NCBI RefSeq assembly: GCF_016313185.1
Contig: NZ_CP066218.1
Coordinates: forward strand, 62,001 to 126,000
Reading direction: 5' to 3'
Origin: Mycolicibacterium baixiangningiae
GTDB lineage: Bacteria > Actinomycetota > Actinomycetes > Mycobacteriales > Mycobacteriaceae
DNA: 64,000 nt
The first letter of the stretch is position 1. Every line of letters starts with the position of its first letter. Of the stretch, positions 25,647 through 33,603 are shown one piece after another. The notes beneath the pieces were generated by a model that saw only the letters and a list, made by a program, of their open reading frames with translations, ran no database searches and was not told where the DNA came from. Both the position numbers and the translations under genes were made by a program.

Positions 25647-26078
25647 ATGACCAACGTTCCCGCTCAGCGCACACGCTCGCTGTTCCCCGACCTCGCCGAG
25701 ATCTTCTCCGGCTTCCCTTCGTGGGGCAATATGCGGCCGCTGCTCGATACCAACCTGATGCGTCTGGAAGAAGAGTTAGGCGACGGAAAGTACGAAGTTC
25801 GCGCCGAGATTCCTGGGGTGGACCCGGCCAAGGACATCGACATCTCGGTCAATGACGGACGGCTGACCATCAAAGCCGAACGCACCGAGAAGACCGAGCA
25901 GACCGGACGTTCGGAGTTCAGCTACGGATCGTTCACCCGCAGCATCACGCTGCCCAAAGGCGCCGATGAGGACGCCGTGAAGGCCAGCTACGACCAGGGC
26001 ATCCTCACCGTGACGGTACCCATGTCCGATAAGGAGCCCCAGGCCAAACGCATCGAGATCGAAACGAAGTCGTCCTGA
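25647..26078 (+). CDS. hspX: Alpha-crystallin-type small heat-shock protein HspX
   Basis: The 143-residue protein is within one residue of the usual HspX/Acr length. The N-terminus has RSLFPDLAEIF and LLDTNLMRLEEEL; the alpha-crystallin domain has YEVRAEIPGVDPAKDIDI, GRLTIKAERTEK, SEFSYGSFTR, LPKGADEDAVKA and YDQGILTVTVP. These match M. tuberculosis HspX closely from memory. It is an ATP-independent chaperone, in mycobacteria usually induced by hypoxia and NO through DosR. A good SD (GGAGGACC) lies 5 bases before ATG. It is a single-gene unit ending in a hairpin. Confidence 0.88.
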   Translation: MTNVPAQRTRSLFPDLAEIFSGFPSWGNMRPLLDTNLMRLEEELGDGKYEVRAEIPGVDPAKDIDISVNDGRLTIKAERTEKTEQTGRSEFSYGSFTRSITLPKGADEDAVKASYDQGILTVTVPMSDKEPQAKRIEIETKSS

Positions 26079-26082
26079 CCGT

Positions 26083-26110
26083 CGGAGGCGCACCAAGAGG
26101 TGTGCCTCCG
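26083..26110 (+). terminator. Terminator of hspX
   Basis: CGGAGGCGCACC (26083-26094) pairs with GGTGTGCCTCCG (26099-26110) with one G-T pair and an AAGA loop, five bases after the hspX stop codon. Confidence 0.75.
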
Positions 26111-26137
26111 AGGTATCGGGCTTAGTTGTGCGACTTC

Positions 26138-26932
26138 TCATCGGCGATGCCGGTGACCTGATATCGCCGATGTGGCAGTGAGATTCGCGGCAGCCTGGGT
26201 CACCGCGCTGATCATGGCCCCGAGCCGTGCGCGCGAGACATGCCGCACGGTGACAGCGCTCAGAGCCGCGATAACGGCGCCGTCGCCGTCGAAGATGGGT
26301 GCCGCGACGCCGGTGACGTCGGGGTCGACTTCGGCGTGTCCCACGCAGTATCCAAGACGCCGGATGTCGGCAAGGCGAGCGATCAGTGCCTCGACATCGG
26401 TGAGCGTCTTGGCGGTGAACTGTGTCAGCGGTTCTCGTGTGAGGGCAGCCCGGGCCTGCTCTTCCGGTAACCAGGCCAACAACACCAAAGCGGACGCGCC
26501 GGCGTTGATCGGCATGCGGGAGCCGCGTTCATAGCTGAGTCGCAGGCGCTGGGTCGGGGATTCGGATCGTTCCAGGCATACAGCAGCGCCGTCAACGTAT
26601 TTGGTGAGCAGGATGGTGTCGTCGAGTTCCTCGGCCAGAGCCCGCATGACGGGCACCGCGGTTTCGCTGAGGTCGTACGACCGTAGCGCGAGCCGTGAGA
26701 GCTCTATTACGCGGGCTCCCAGCCGAAATCCACCCCCAGGAGCCTCTTCGAGGAAGGACGCTGCGACCAACGTCTGCAGGTAGCGGTAGGCCGTGGACCG
26801 CGCGACACCCAGAGCTTGGGCCACTTCGGCGGCCTGGATCCGCAAGTGATTGTCGCTGAAGAGACCGAGGATGGTCAGCGCCCGATCGGCGGTGCTGTTG
26901 CTTTCTCGATAGCTGCCTGCCGTTGACGCCAC
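26138..26932 (-). CDS. IclR family transcriptional regulator
   Basis: The 264-residue protein from GTG 26932 has a winged HTH (DRALTILGLFSDN, AAEVAQALGVARSTAYRYL) and an IclR effector domain (ALAEELDDTILLTKYVDG, INAGASALVLLAWL, YCVGHAEVDPDVTGVAAPI). The frame is open farther upstream to 27091 but that part contains the operator repeats. It is divergent from an SDR at 27078 with two matching near-palindromes in the gap, so autoregulation and control of the SDR pair are likely. Confidence 0.87.
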   Translation of the reverse strand: MASTAGSYRESNSTADRALTILGLFSDNHLRIQAAEVAQALGVARSTAYRYLQTLVAASFLEEAPGGGFRLGARVIELSRLALRSYDLSETAVPVMRALAEELDDTILLTKYVDGAAVCLERSESPTQRLRLSYERGSRMPINAGASALVLLAWLPEEQARAALTREPLTQFTAKTLTDVEALIARLADIRRLGYCVGHAEVDPDVTGVAAPIFDGDGAVIAALSAVTVRHVSRARLGAMISAVTQAAANLTATSAISGHRHRR

Positions 26933-26945
26933 GCCGCCGACCCTA

Positions 26946-27018
26946 GTCCTGACATCCAGGAAATAGCTGCCAGCAGGGTGTGCTTTCGATGCGTTATCAA
27001 CGTCCTGATATCTAGGAC
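26946..27018. promoter_or_regulatory. Two related IclR-type boxes
   Basis: GTCCTGACATCCAGGA at 26946-26961 and GTCCTGATATCTAGGAC at 27002-27018 share TCCTGAYATCYAGGA with inverted TCCT/AGGA ends. A half-site GATAGGACAT follows at about 27032. They lie between the divergent IclR and SDR starts, 41 bases apart centre to edge, as expected for a dimer-of-dimers regulator. Confidence 0.65.
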
Positions 27019-27077
27019 TTGTGCTCTGAAAGATAGGACATAAGATCAGCTGTGACCGATGTTCAGAGACCCAGGAG

Positions 27078-27830
27078 ATGGCGATGACCACACCCGAGGG
27101 AGCCGCCCAGCGCGTGGCAATCGTGACTGGAGGCTCGCGCGGTATTGGCCGGGAGACCGCTGAGAGACTTTCGGCTGACGGTTTTGCCGTGGCTGTGATC
27201 TATGGCGGGAACAAGGCGGACGCCGACGATGTGGTGGCCACCATCAGCGCCGGTGGCGGCCAGGCGCTGGCCATTCAGGCTGACGTCGCTGATGAGAACG
27301 CGGCCGCGGCGGCGTTCGACACCGTGGAGCAGCATTTTGGCGGTGTCGACGTTGTCGTGCACGCCGCAGGAATCATGGTGCTCGCACCCCTTGTCGACAT
27401 GAGCTTCGACGACTTCGACCGGATGCACCGGGTCAACGTGCGCGGAACGTTTGTCATCGACCAGCTGGCAGCGCGTCGGCTGCGCCCAGGCGGCGCCATC
27501 ATCAACTTCGCCAGCTCGGTGCTCCACCTGGCGCTGCCCACATATTCGGCCTACGCCGCCACGAAGGGCGCAGTCGAGGCGATCACGCTGATCCTGGCCC
27601 GGGAGTTGCGTGGCCGCGACATCACCGTCAACGCGGTAGCGCCCGGCCCGACCGCGACGGCGTTGTTCCTCGACGGCAAGAGCGAGGAGGTCATCTCCCG
27701 GATGGCCGCCCAGCCACCGCTGGAGCGGCTGGGAACACCCACCGACATCGCCGAAGTCGTCGCATTCCTCGCCGGACCAGGCCGGTGGATCAACGGTCAG
27801 GTGATCCTGGCCAATGGCGGCATCGTCTAA
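27078..27830 (+). CDS. Short-chain dehydrogenase/reductase (FabG-like)
   Basis: The 250-residue classical SDR has TGGSRGIG near residue 17, HAAGI at about 95, NFASSV and YAATK as catalytic Ser, Tyr and Lys, and the NGQVILANGGIV C-terminus. The substrate is unknown. It is the first gene of a plus-strand unit with a second SDR 41 bases downstream, likely under the divergent IclR regulator. Confidence 0.85.
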   Translation: MAMTTPEGAAQRVAIVTGGSRGIGRETAERLSADGFAVAVIYGGNKADADDVVATISAGGGQALAIQADVADENAAAAAFDTVEQHFGGVDVVVHAAGIMVLAPLVDMSFDDFDRMHRVNVRGTFVIDQLAARRLRPGGAIINFASSVLHLALPTYSAYAATKGAVEAITLILARELRGRDITVNAVAPGPTATALFLDGKSEEVISRMAAQPPLERLGTPTDIAEVVAFLAGPGRWINGQVILANGGIV

Positions 27831-27871
27831 CCCCCGGCGCACGGCAAACCACGGACAGCAAGGGACAATTC

Positions 27872-28774
27872 ATGAGTAAGACCATCGTCATCAGCGGCGC
27901 CTCCAGTGGATTCGGCGCACTGAGCGCACGGGCCCTCGCGCACGCCGGCCACACCGTCTACGCAGGCATGCGCGGCATCACGGACCGCAACGCCGAACAG
28001 GCCGACGCCGCCGCCGAGTACGCCGCCGAACACCATGTCGACTTACGCACCGTCGAGCTGGATATCGCGTCGCAGGATTCCGCTGACAGCGCCGTGGCGA
28101 CCATCCTTGACCAGTCCGGCCGCCTCGATGTCGTGATCCACAACGCCGGACACATGGTGACCGGCCCCACCGAGGCGTTCACCCCCGAAGAAATCGATGC
28201 CGTATACGACACCAATGTCCTTGGTACGCAACGGCTCAATCGCGCAGCGCTGCCCGTCCTACGCCGCCAGGGTCAGGGCCTGCTGCTCTGGGTGGGCAGC
28301 ACCAGCACTCGCGGCGGAACCCCGCCGTACCTCGGCCCCTACTTCGCCGCCAAAGCAGCCATGGACGCCCTGGCCGTGAGCTACGCCGGTGAGGTCGCCC
28401 GCTTCGGCATCGAATCCACCATCGTCGTTCCCGGCTCGTTCACCCATGGCACCAACCACTTCGCCAAGAGCGCCCGACCCGCCGACACCGCGACAATCGC
28501 CGACTACGACGTGCTGTACCCCAACCTGATGCAACAGATCGGCGAACGCCTCGCTGAGATAGCTCCCGCCGATGCCGACGTCGCCGACGTTGCCGCGGCA
28601 ATTGTCGAGGTCGTCGACACCGCGCATGGCAAGCGGCCTTTCCGCGTGCACATCGACCCGGCCGACGACGGCGCGGCCGTCGTCAACGCGGTCGCAGACC
28701 GAATCCGCACCGAATTCCTCACCAGGATCGGGCTCGAGGACCTCCTGCATCCGTCACAGGCCGTCACCATCTAA
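27872..28774 (+). CDS. Short-chain dehydrogenase/reductase
   Basis: The 300-residue SDR starts at ATG 27872 with AAGGGA 6-7 bases upstream. It has SGASSGFG near residue 8, HNAGH at about 90, VGSTSTRGG as the Ser segment and YFAAK as the Tyr-Lys pair, with a long C-terminal extension (IEVVDTAHGKRPFRVHIDP region) as in oxidoreductases of the 17-beta-HSD-like branch. It probably works with the preceding SDR on a related alcohol/ketone pair. Confidence 0.83.
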   Translation: MSKTIVISGASSGFGALSARALAHAGHTVYAGMRGITDRNAEQADAAAEYAAEHHVDLRTVELDIASQDSADSAVATILDQSGRLDVVIHNAGHMVTGPTEAFTPEEIDAVYDTNVLGTQRLNRAALPVLRRQGQGLLLWVGSTSTRGGTPPYLGPYFAAKAAMDALAVSYAGEVARFGIESTIVVPGSFTHGTNHFAKSARPADTATIADYDVLYPNLMQQIGERLAEIAPADADVADVAAAIVEVVDTAHGKRPFRVHIDPADDGAAVVNAVADRIRTEFLTRIGLEDLLHPSQAVTI

Positions 28775-28796
28775 TGGCCGGCCGGTAACGGCCACC

Positions 28797-29102
28797 ATGT
28801 CGACTCCGAGCAGACCGGTGGCGATGGTTTCCGGGATCGTCGCCGGCACTCTGCTCGTGGCTATGGTGGCCTTCGTCTTCACGCCTATCAACGTCGGAGG
28901 CGCCGACTGCGGGACGCTGCTCACATCGTCGGATGAGTGGGCCGGCCTTTCACGCGGCGGCCCACATCCCGACGCCGTGCAACTGATCTGCCATAACGGG
29001 CACACGAGCCGACTGGTGTGGGTTGTCGCGCTGGTGATACCCGCCCTGGCTCTGCTGTGCTTGCCCGCGGCCAGATACCTCAGCGCGCGAGGAGGTCCTT
29101 GA
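28797..29102 (+). CDS. Small membrane protein with two transmembrane segments
   Basis: The 101-residue protein starts at ATG 28797. Segment one is MVSGIVAGTLLVAMVAFVF (about 10-28), segment two VWVVALVIPALALLCLPAA (about 73-91). The loop between them contains two Cys (GGADCGTLL, LICHNGH) that may pair on the outer face. I recognise no family. It overlaps the convergent hydrolase gene by 23 bases. Confidence 0.6.
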   Translation: MSTPSRPVAMVSGIVAGTLLVAMVAFVFTPINVGGADCGTLLTSSDEWAGLSRGGPHPDAVQLICHNGHTSRLVWVVALVIPALALLCLPAARYLSARGGP

Positions 29103-30108
29103 GGGCGGCGTCGATGAATAGGTTGTCGACGGGGTTGGCGTCCCCGCCGGCGAAGTGACCGTAAACCCCTGGAATGACGCGTAATTCGGCATCCGGGATG
29201 TGGCTGACGGCGAACTCCTCGTCCTCGGGCGGGAAGTAGAGATCCTTCTCGGCCGGCACCACGATCATCTTCGCCTTGATGGTCTTCAGCGCGGCGATCT
29301 GGTCGCCGTCGAATCCTCGGCCGGGTGTGGCGCCGACGTTGCCGTTCTGCCAGGTCCACAGCATCGCCAAGAGGTTGTTGGGATCGCGGCGGTCGAGGAA
29401 GAAGCCTTCCCAGAAGCCGACGAGGAAGTCCTCGAGCGAGGAGTAGCCCATCTTCTTGTACTCCTGCTGCCAGTAGAACGCCTGCGAGAAGCCCCATCCG
29501 GCGTAGACCCGGGCGGCCGCACGTAGCCCCTTGGTGGGCTTCTCGGTGTACCAGCCCTCCTTGAACGTGGCGTCGGCCGTGAGCGCCGACTTGACGCCTT
29601 CGAGGAACACGATGTTGTGCTCGCTGGTCTTGGACGAGCCGCAGAACGGCAACGCCCGCTGCACCATGTCCGGATAGCTGACGGCCCACTGGTAGGTCTG
29701 CCCGGCCCCCATCGACCAGCCGGTGACGAGGGGGAGGGTTTCGATCCCGAACGACGTGACGAGCTTGTGTTGCTGCTCGACCTGATCGTAGAAAGTGACG
29801 TGCGGGAAGCGCGCGCCGTCGTACGGCGGCGGTGTGTTCGACGGCGACGACGAGAGCCCGTTGCCGAGCATGTTGGGGACGATGATGAAGTACTTGGCCG
29901 GGTCGAGGGCCATGCCCTCACCGATCAGCCATTCGTTGTCCCAGTGCCGCCCGGAATACCAGGTCGGATAGACGATCGCGTTGGACTTGTCGGCGTTCAG
30001 CTCGCCGTAGGTCTTGTACGCGAGCTTCGCGCCGCGCAGCGTGGCGCCGTGCTGCAACGTCACGTCGCCGAGATCGAAGATTTCGTAGTCTTGCGGGAAC
30101 TCATCCAT
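29080..30108 (-). CDS. Alpha/beta hydrolase, MetX (homoserine O-acetyltransferase)-like
   Basis: The 342-residue protein has the MetX-like layout: N-terminal LKLAYKTYGELNADKSN-type strand (seen as KLAYKTYGELNADK), VPNMLGNGLSSSPSN oxyanion region, nucleophile elbow GWSMGAGQ, Asp in VPAEKDLYFPP and His in GVYGHFAGGD. Mycobacteria carry several such paralogues besides the true MetX, and this shorter one may be an esterase or acyltransferase rather than the methionine-pathway enzyme. It is a single-gene unit. Confidence 0.8.
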   Translation of the reverse strand: MDEFPQDYEIFDLGDVTLQHGATLRGAKLAYKTYGELNADKSNAIVYPTWYSGRHWDNEWLIGEGMALDPAKYFIIVPNMLGNGLSSSPSNTPPPYDGARFPHVTFYDQVEQQHKLVTSFGIETLPLVTGWSMGAGQTYQWAVSYPDMVQRALPFCGSSKTSEHNIVFLEGVKSALTADATFKEGWYTEKPTKGLRAAARVYAGWGFSQAFYWQQEYKKMGYSSLEDFLVGFWEGFFLDRRDPNNLLAMLWTWQNGNVGATPGRGFDGDQIAALKTIKAKMIVVPAEKDLYFPPEDEEFAVSHIPDAELRVIPGVYGHFAGGDANPVDNLFIDAALKDLLAR

Positions 30109-30481
30109 CGGAACGGCACCTCTTCCTCATCGAATGCACCCGCACGAGCATCATCAGCATGTCCGACACTTGGTGGTGTCCGCATGGCCGGACACCCGAA
30201 TTGCCTTGGCTGAGCGGATCTTAACGAACTGGAGCAGTTGGCGCTGAGTAACAGCTAGTTAGGGTCTCCCGCCCGTCGACGGGTGGGCCGCCGCTTCGGG
30301 TGCGCCATCGCGCAGATCGATCGATCTCGCGGTGGCAACTTGATCGGGCTTCGCCCGGTGGCTCGAAGGCTTCCGCTCGCACTTCGAGCCGAGCTCGTAA
30401 TCGCAATGGGTTGGCGGACGCTGTAAACCCCTGCTGTACCGAAACGGTGCCTGACAGAGAGGGTGGCGGCACCTGCGTGCT
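30109..30481. other. 373-bp stretch without a gene, upstream of parDE
   Basis: No frame has a recognisable domain. It contains the hydrolase promoter on the left and a short GGGC-TTC-GCCC stem near 30347. Nothing else stands out. Confidence 0.5.
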
Positions 30482-30498
30482 ATACCAAATATTGGTAT
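30482..30498. promoter_or_regulatory. ParD operator candidate
   Basis: ATACCAA and its exact complement TTGGTAT flank ATA, 10 bases upstream of the parD ATG. It is AT-rich in a GC-rich genome, so it probably overlaps the -10 region, as expected for autoregulation by the antitoxin. Confidence 0.65.
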
Positions 30499-30508
30499 CG
30501 TGCCTTCT

Positions 30509-30760
30509 ATGGGTAAGAACACCTCGTTCAGCCTGGACACTCACTTCAATGAGTTCATCGAGGGCGAGGTTGCCTCAGGCCGGTACGGCTCCGCCAGCGA
30601 GGTGGTGCGCGCCGCGTTGCGACTCCTCGAGGATCGCGAAACGCGCCTCGATGCGCTGCGCCAGGCCCTGGGACGCGGCGAAAATAGTGGTGAGGCAACG
30701 GCCATCGACTTCGACGCGTTCGTAGAGCGAAAGGCCGTGGAATCGCGCGCAGCGCAGTGA
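30509..30760 (+). CDS. parD: ParD-type antitoxin (ribbon-helix-helix)
   Basis: The 83-residue protein starts at ATG 30509. The N-terminus is the RHH fold: KNTSFSLDTHFNEFIEGEV, then GRYGSASEVVRAALRLLEDRE, the family signature. The C-terminal helix with LRQALGRGE would mask the toxin. Its TGA overlaps the GTG start of the toxin gene (GTGA), so translation is coupled. It should bind the palindrome at 30482-30498. Confidence 0.88.
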   Translation: MGKNTSFSLDTHFNEFIEGEVASGRYGSASEVVRAALRLLEDRETRLDALRQALGRGENSGEATAIDFDAFVERKAVESRAAQ

Positions 30761-31050
30761 ATCGGGTCGTCTTCTCGCCGGCGGCCCAGGTTGATTTGGA
30801 ACAGATCTGGGACTGCACCTGCGACCGCTGGGATGCCGATCAGGCGGAAAGATACATCCGCGTTCTTCAGCGTGCAGTCGAGCGTGTCGCGGACAATCCT
30901 TTGATCGGTCGCGCGTGTGACGAGGTTCGGGTCGGGTACCGCCGGCATGCCGTGGGGTCACACACGTTGTACTACCGCGTCGCTGGCGACCTCATCGTCG
31001 TGGTGCGCGTGCTACACAAACGCATGGACGTAGATCAGCACCTCGACTGA
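30757..31050 (+). CDS. parE: ParE/RelE-fold toxin
   Basis: The 97-residue protein starts at GTG 30757. It has the ParE pattern: FSPAAQVDLEQIWDCTCDRW, then AERYIRVLQRAVERVADNP, GRACDEVRVGYRRHAVGSH, YYRVAGDLIVVVRVLHKRMD. ParE toxins usually inhibit DNA gyrase. No RelE catalytic triad is evident, consistent with ParE. It ends the two-gene operon. Confidence 0.87.
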   Translation: MNRVVFSPAAQVDLEQIWDCTCDRWDADQAERYIRVLQRAVERVADNPLIGRACDEVRVGYRRHAVGSHTLYYRVAGDLIVVVRVLHKRMDVDQHLD

Positions 31051-31409
31051 CGATGCGCGCCCGAGTCGACGGGCTGTGTGTTGCGTGCCGCTCGGATAGC
31101 TGGTCATGGACGTGTGTTTGTTCCGCAGGTGACCACGCTGGTATTGCGCCCACGGCGACACCGATCCCGGTCAGCCGCTTCTTCTCGCGGCGCTGCGGGA
31201 CCCGCAGGCCCTCTTCACGCCACAGCGGCGGATGCGTTTGTTGTCGACCTGTGGGGGCCAGCCCGCCGAAGCGCTACTCGTCAATCTGTTGCACCCCATC
31301 AGCCCGTACCGGAACCCGCTTCCGGTCCACATAGCCGCAGCGAACAGCCGCTAAACGGCACACGAGGCGGGTGGTTTAAATCCTGGAGCGGACGGCAATG
31401 CCTTAACCT
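31051..31409. other. 359-bp stretch with a possible gene remnant
   Basis: A frame at 31133-31354 (no ATG; stop TAA at 31352-31354) encodes about 73 residues including YCAHGDTDPGQPLLLAALRD and PAEALLVNLLHPISPY. It has normal protein composition and may be the 3' end of a lost gene; I cannot name it. The rest, to 31409, should hold the promoter of the collagen-like gene. Confidence 0.4.
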
Positions 31410-31898
31410 ATGCGAAACATAACGAGTAAAGCCGCCCCGGCCCTTTTCGCAGGCGTTGCCGCGACTGCGATCGCGCTGGCCCCCGCGGCATTCGGTAGCA
31501 CAGGAAACTTCGTGACCCAGCCTCCGCCGCCGTGCGTCGCCGTCGACGGGACCGTGTGTGCAGCGGTGCCGGGTGGCCCCGGCGGAGTCGCCGGTCCCGG
31601 CGGTGCCACGGGCGCCGTTCCGGGTGGTCCGGGCGGAGTCGCCGGCCCCGGTGGTGCCGGCGGCGTGATTCCCGGTGGCCCCGCCGGTACGGCAGGCCCT
31701 GACGGTGCCGGCGGCGTGATTCCCGGTGGTCCGGGCGGAGTCGCCGGCCCTGACGGTGCCAGCGGCGCCATCCCCGGCGGCCCGGCGGGTACTGCCGGTC
31801 CCGGTGGCGTGACCGGCACGATCCCCGGCGGCCCCAGCGGCTCGGCCGGCCCGGGTGGAGTCGAAGGCTGCATCCCCGCCCTCGGCTGCATCGGGTGA
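31410..31898 (+). CDS. Secreted collagen-like repeat protein
   Basis: The 162-residue protein has a signal peptide (MRNITSKAAPALFAGVAATA, cleavage near AFGS at 29-30), a short Pro-rich spacer with Cys42 and Cys50, six tandem 17-residue repeats of consensus xIPGGPxGxAGPxGAxG (residues 52-153), and a short tail with Cys154 and Cys160. The repeat has Gly every third or fourth residue in a collagen-like but not strict Gly-X-Y pattern. The paired cysteines at both ends suggest disulfide-capped repeats on the cell surface. Function unknown. A strong terminator follows. Confidence 0.7.
   Translation: MRNITSKAAPALFAGVAATAIALAPAAFGSTGNFVTQPPPPCVAVDGTVCAAVPGGPGGVAGPGGATGAVPGGPGGVAGPGGAGGVIPGGPAGTAGPDGAGGVIPGGPGGVAGPDGASGAIPGGPAGTAGPGGVTGTIPGGPSGSAGPGGVEGCIPALGCIG
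31563..31868 (+). repeat. Six tandem 51-bp coding repeats
   Basis: Units begin at 31563, 31614, 31665, 31716, 31767 and 31818. Unit boundaries are exact in length, so copy number can vary without a frameshift. Confidence 0.8.
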
Positions 31899-31916
31899 CC
31901 CATAACGACAACCACA

Positions 31917-31947
31917 GGGGCCGGGTCGGACAACGACCCGGCCCCTT
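31917..31947. terminator. Bidirectional terminator
   Basis: A perfect 13-bp stem (AGGGGCCGGGTCG and its complement) with a GACAA loop and a following TTT lies between two convergent genes. Confidence 0.85.
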
Positions 31948-32538
31948 TCAGCTGACCAGGCTCTCGACGATCAACCGGGCGGTCCGTTGCGCCCGCTCCC
32001 GCGAATAGGAACAGCCTTCGCGCTGGATGGCATAGACCACGCCGCCGACGACCGCCTCGGCCGCCGACTCCGCGTTCAGCTCGTCCACCCCCGCCGCAAG
32101 CAGCCGGTCACGCACCGAGAGGTGCAGCGGATCACCGAAACCCGCCCGCAACCGGGCCGCGGTGTCCTCGTGTTCCAGCGAGGCGACAGTGAGGATGCGC
32201 AACATCGCGTTACCCCGCTCGGTGGTCAGCGTCGCCGCCAATTTCCCGATCCACGCGACGACGTCGGCCACCACATCGGCGCTGTGCCGAACCGGCACCA
32301 GGATCTCGTGAGCATCTTCGAGCAGGACGTCGGCGACCAGAGCAGGCCGGCTCGGCCACCAGCGGTAGATCGTCTGCTTCCCGACGCCGGCCCGGGCAGC
32401 CACCGCCTCGATGCTCAGCCCGTCGAATCCCCGCTCCAGCAGCAGCTCGCGCGTCGCGGCGATGATCGCGACGCGTGACTTCTCGCTGCGTCGCCTCGGC
32501 GCAGTGGTCACCCGGTCGGGCGTTGCGGGCGGGGTCAT
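31948..32538 (-). CDS. TetR family transcriptional regulator
   Basis: The 196-residue protein from ATG 32538 has the [25 protein letters not shown] in pieces [15 protein letters not shown], and a C-terminal domain of the TetR_C_25-like type ([30 protein letters not shown]). Codons upstream of 32538 are not protein-like. It is divergent from the epimerase/FadE34 operon with a perfect 21-bp palindrome between them, and most likely represses it until an acyl-CoA or related ligand appears. Confidence 0.86.
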   Translation of the reverse strand: MTPPATPDRVTTAPRRRSEKSRVAIIAATRELLLERGFDGLSIEAVAARAGVGKQTIYRWWPSRPALVADVLLEDAHEILVPVRHSADVVADVVAWIGKLAATLTTERGNAMLRILTVASLEHEDTAARLRAGFGDPLHLSVRDRLLAAGVDELNAESAAEAVVGGVVYAIQREGCSYSRERAQRTARLIVESLVS

Positions 32539-32557
32539 CGCCCCGTAGTCTGCCACA

Positions 32558-32578
32558 GACGAGACGGACCGTCTCGTC
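32558..32578. promoter_or_regulatory. 21-bp perfect palindrome, TetR operator
   Basis: GACGAGACGG and its exact complement flank a central A, within the 57-bp gap between the TetR ATG and the epimerase GTG. It is the strongest operator candidate in the window. Confidence 0.78.
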
Positions 32579-32595
32579 TCGACGGCGGGAGACCT

Positions 32596-33603
32596 GTGGG
32601 AAAGAAGCTCGTCATCGGGGCCAGTGGGTTTCTGGGTTCTCACGTCACGCGCCGACTGGTGGAGCGCGGCGAGGATGTGCGTGTGCTGATCCGCCGCACC
32701 AGCTCGACCCGCGGCATCGACGGCCTGCCGGTGGAGCGCCACTACGGGGACATCTTCGACGCCGATGCGGTGCGCGCCGCGGTGGACGGCTGTGACGTCG
32801 TCTACTACTGCGTGGTCGACGCCCGCGCCTGGCTGCGCGACGCCACGCCGTTGTGGCGCACCAATGTCGAAGGGCTGCAACGGGTCCTGGACGTGGCCGC
32901 CGCCGCCGACCTGCACCGCTTCGTGTTCACCAGTTCCATCGCCACGATCGGACTCGCCGACACCGGCCTGGCCACCGAGGAGCTCGCCAACAACTGGCTC
33001 GACCGGGCGGGGGAGTACATCAGGACCCGCGTCGCCGCGGAGAACCTCGTCCTGCGCTACCACCGCGAGAAGGCGCTACCCGCGGTCGCCATGTGCGTGT
33101 CGAACACCTACGGACCGGGCGACTATCTGCCGACCCCGCACGGTGGACTGGTCGCAGGCGCGGTGCGCGGCAAGCTGCCCTTCTACATCGACGGAGCCCA
33201 GGCGGAGGTCGTCGGCGTGCGCGATGCCGCCGAGGCGATGATCCTGGCGGGCGAACGCGGGAGACCGGGGGAGCGCTACATCATCTCCGAGCGATTCATG
33301 ACCGCCCGGGAGATCTACGAAACCGCGTGCGCCGCAGTCGGTGTCACACCACCTCGGCGAGGCGTGCCGATCCGCGCCCTGGCTGCCGCCGCCGTGCCCA
33401 GCGAGTGGTTCGCGCGGTTGCGCCGTCGTGACACCCGGTTGACGCCGCTGACCATCCGGCTCATGCACATCATGTCGCCGATGGACCACTCCAAGGCCGA
33501 ACGTGAACTCGGGTGGCGGCCGGCGCCCGCCACCGACGCACTGGCCGAGGCCGCGGAATTCTTCGCCGGCGCCCGCCGCCAACCCGCCGAGGACCGCCGC
33601 TGA
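32596..33603 (+). CDS. NAD-dependent epimerase/3-beta-HSD-like extended SDR
   Basis: The 335-residue protein starts at GTG 32596. It has the extended-SDR GASGFLG near residue 8, YYGDIFD-like acidic turn (HYGDIFDA), FTSSIATIG as the Ser/Thr segment, and SNTYGPGD. The expected YxxxK reads YIRTR, so the catalytic Lys is replaced by Arg; activity may be altered. Context with FadE34-like, thiolase and DUF35 genes suggests a hydroxysteroid or hydroxyacyl-CoA step. The stop overlaps the next start by one base (TGATG). Confidence 0.78.
   Translation: MGKKLVIGASGFLGSHVTRRLVERGEDVRVLIRRTSSTRGIDGLPVERHYGDIFDADAVRAAVDGCDVVYYCVVDARAWLRDATPLWRTNVEGLQRVLDVAAAADLHRFVFTSSIATIGLADTGLATEELANNWLDRAGEYIRTRVAAENLVLRYHREKALPAVAMCVSNTYGPGDYLPTPHGGLVAGAVRGKLPFYIDGAQAEVVGVRDAAEAMILAGERGRPGERYIISERFMTAREIYETACAAVGVTPPRRGVPIRALAAAAVPSEWFARLRRRDTRLTPLTIRLMHIMSPMDHSKAERELGWRPAPATDALAEAAEFFAGARRQPAEDRR

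Noticed and set aside
31563..31868. PE_PGRS-type interpretation of the Gly-rich protein
   Set aside because: No PE domain, a classical signal peptide is present and the repeat is 17 residues with PGGP and AGP, not GGAGG/GGX.
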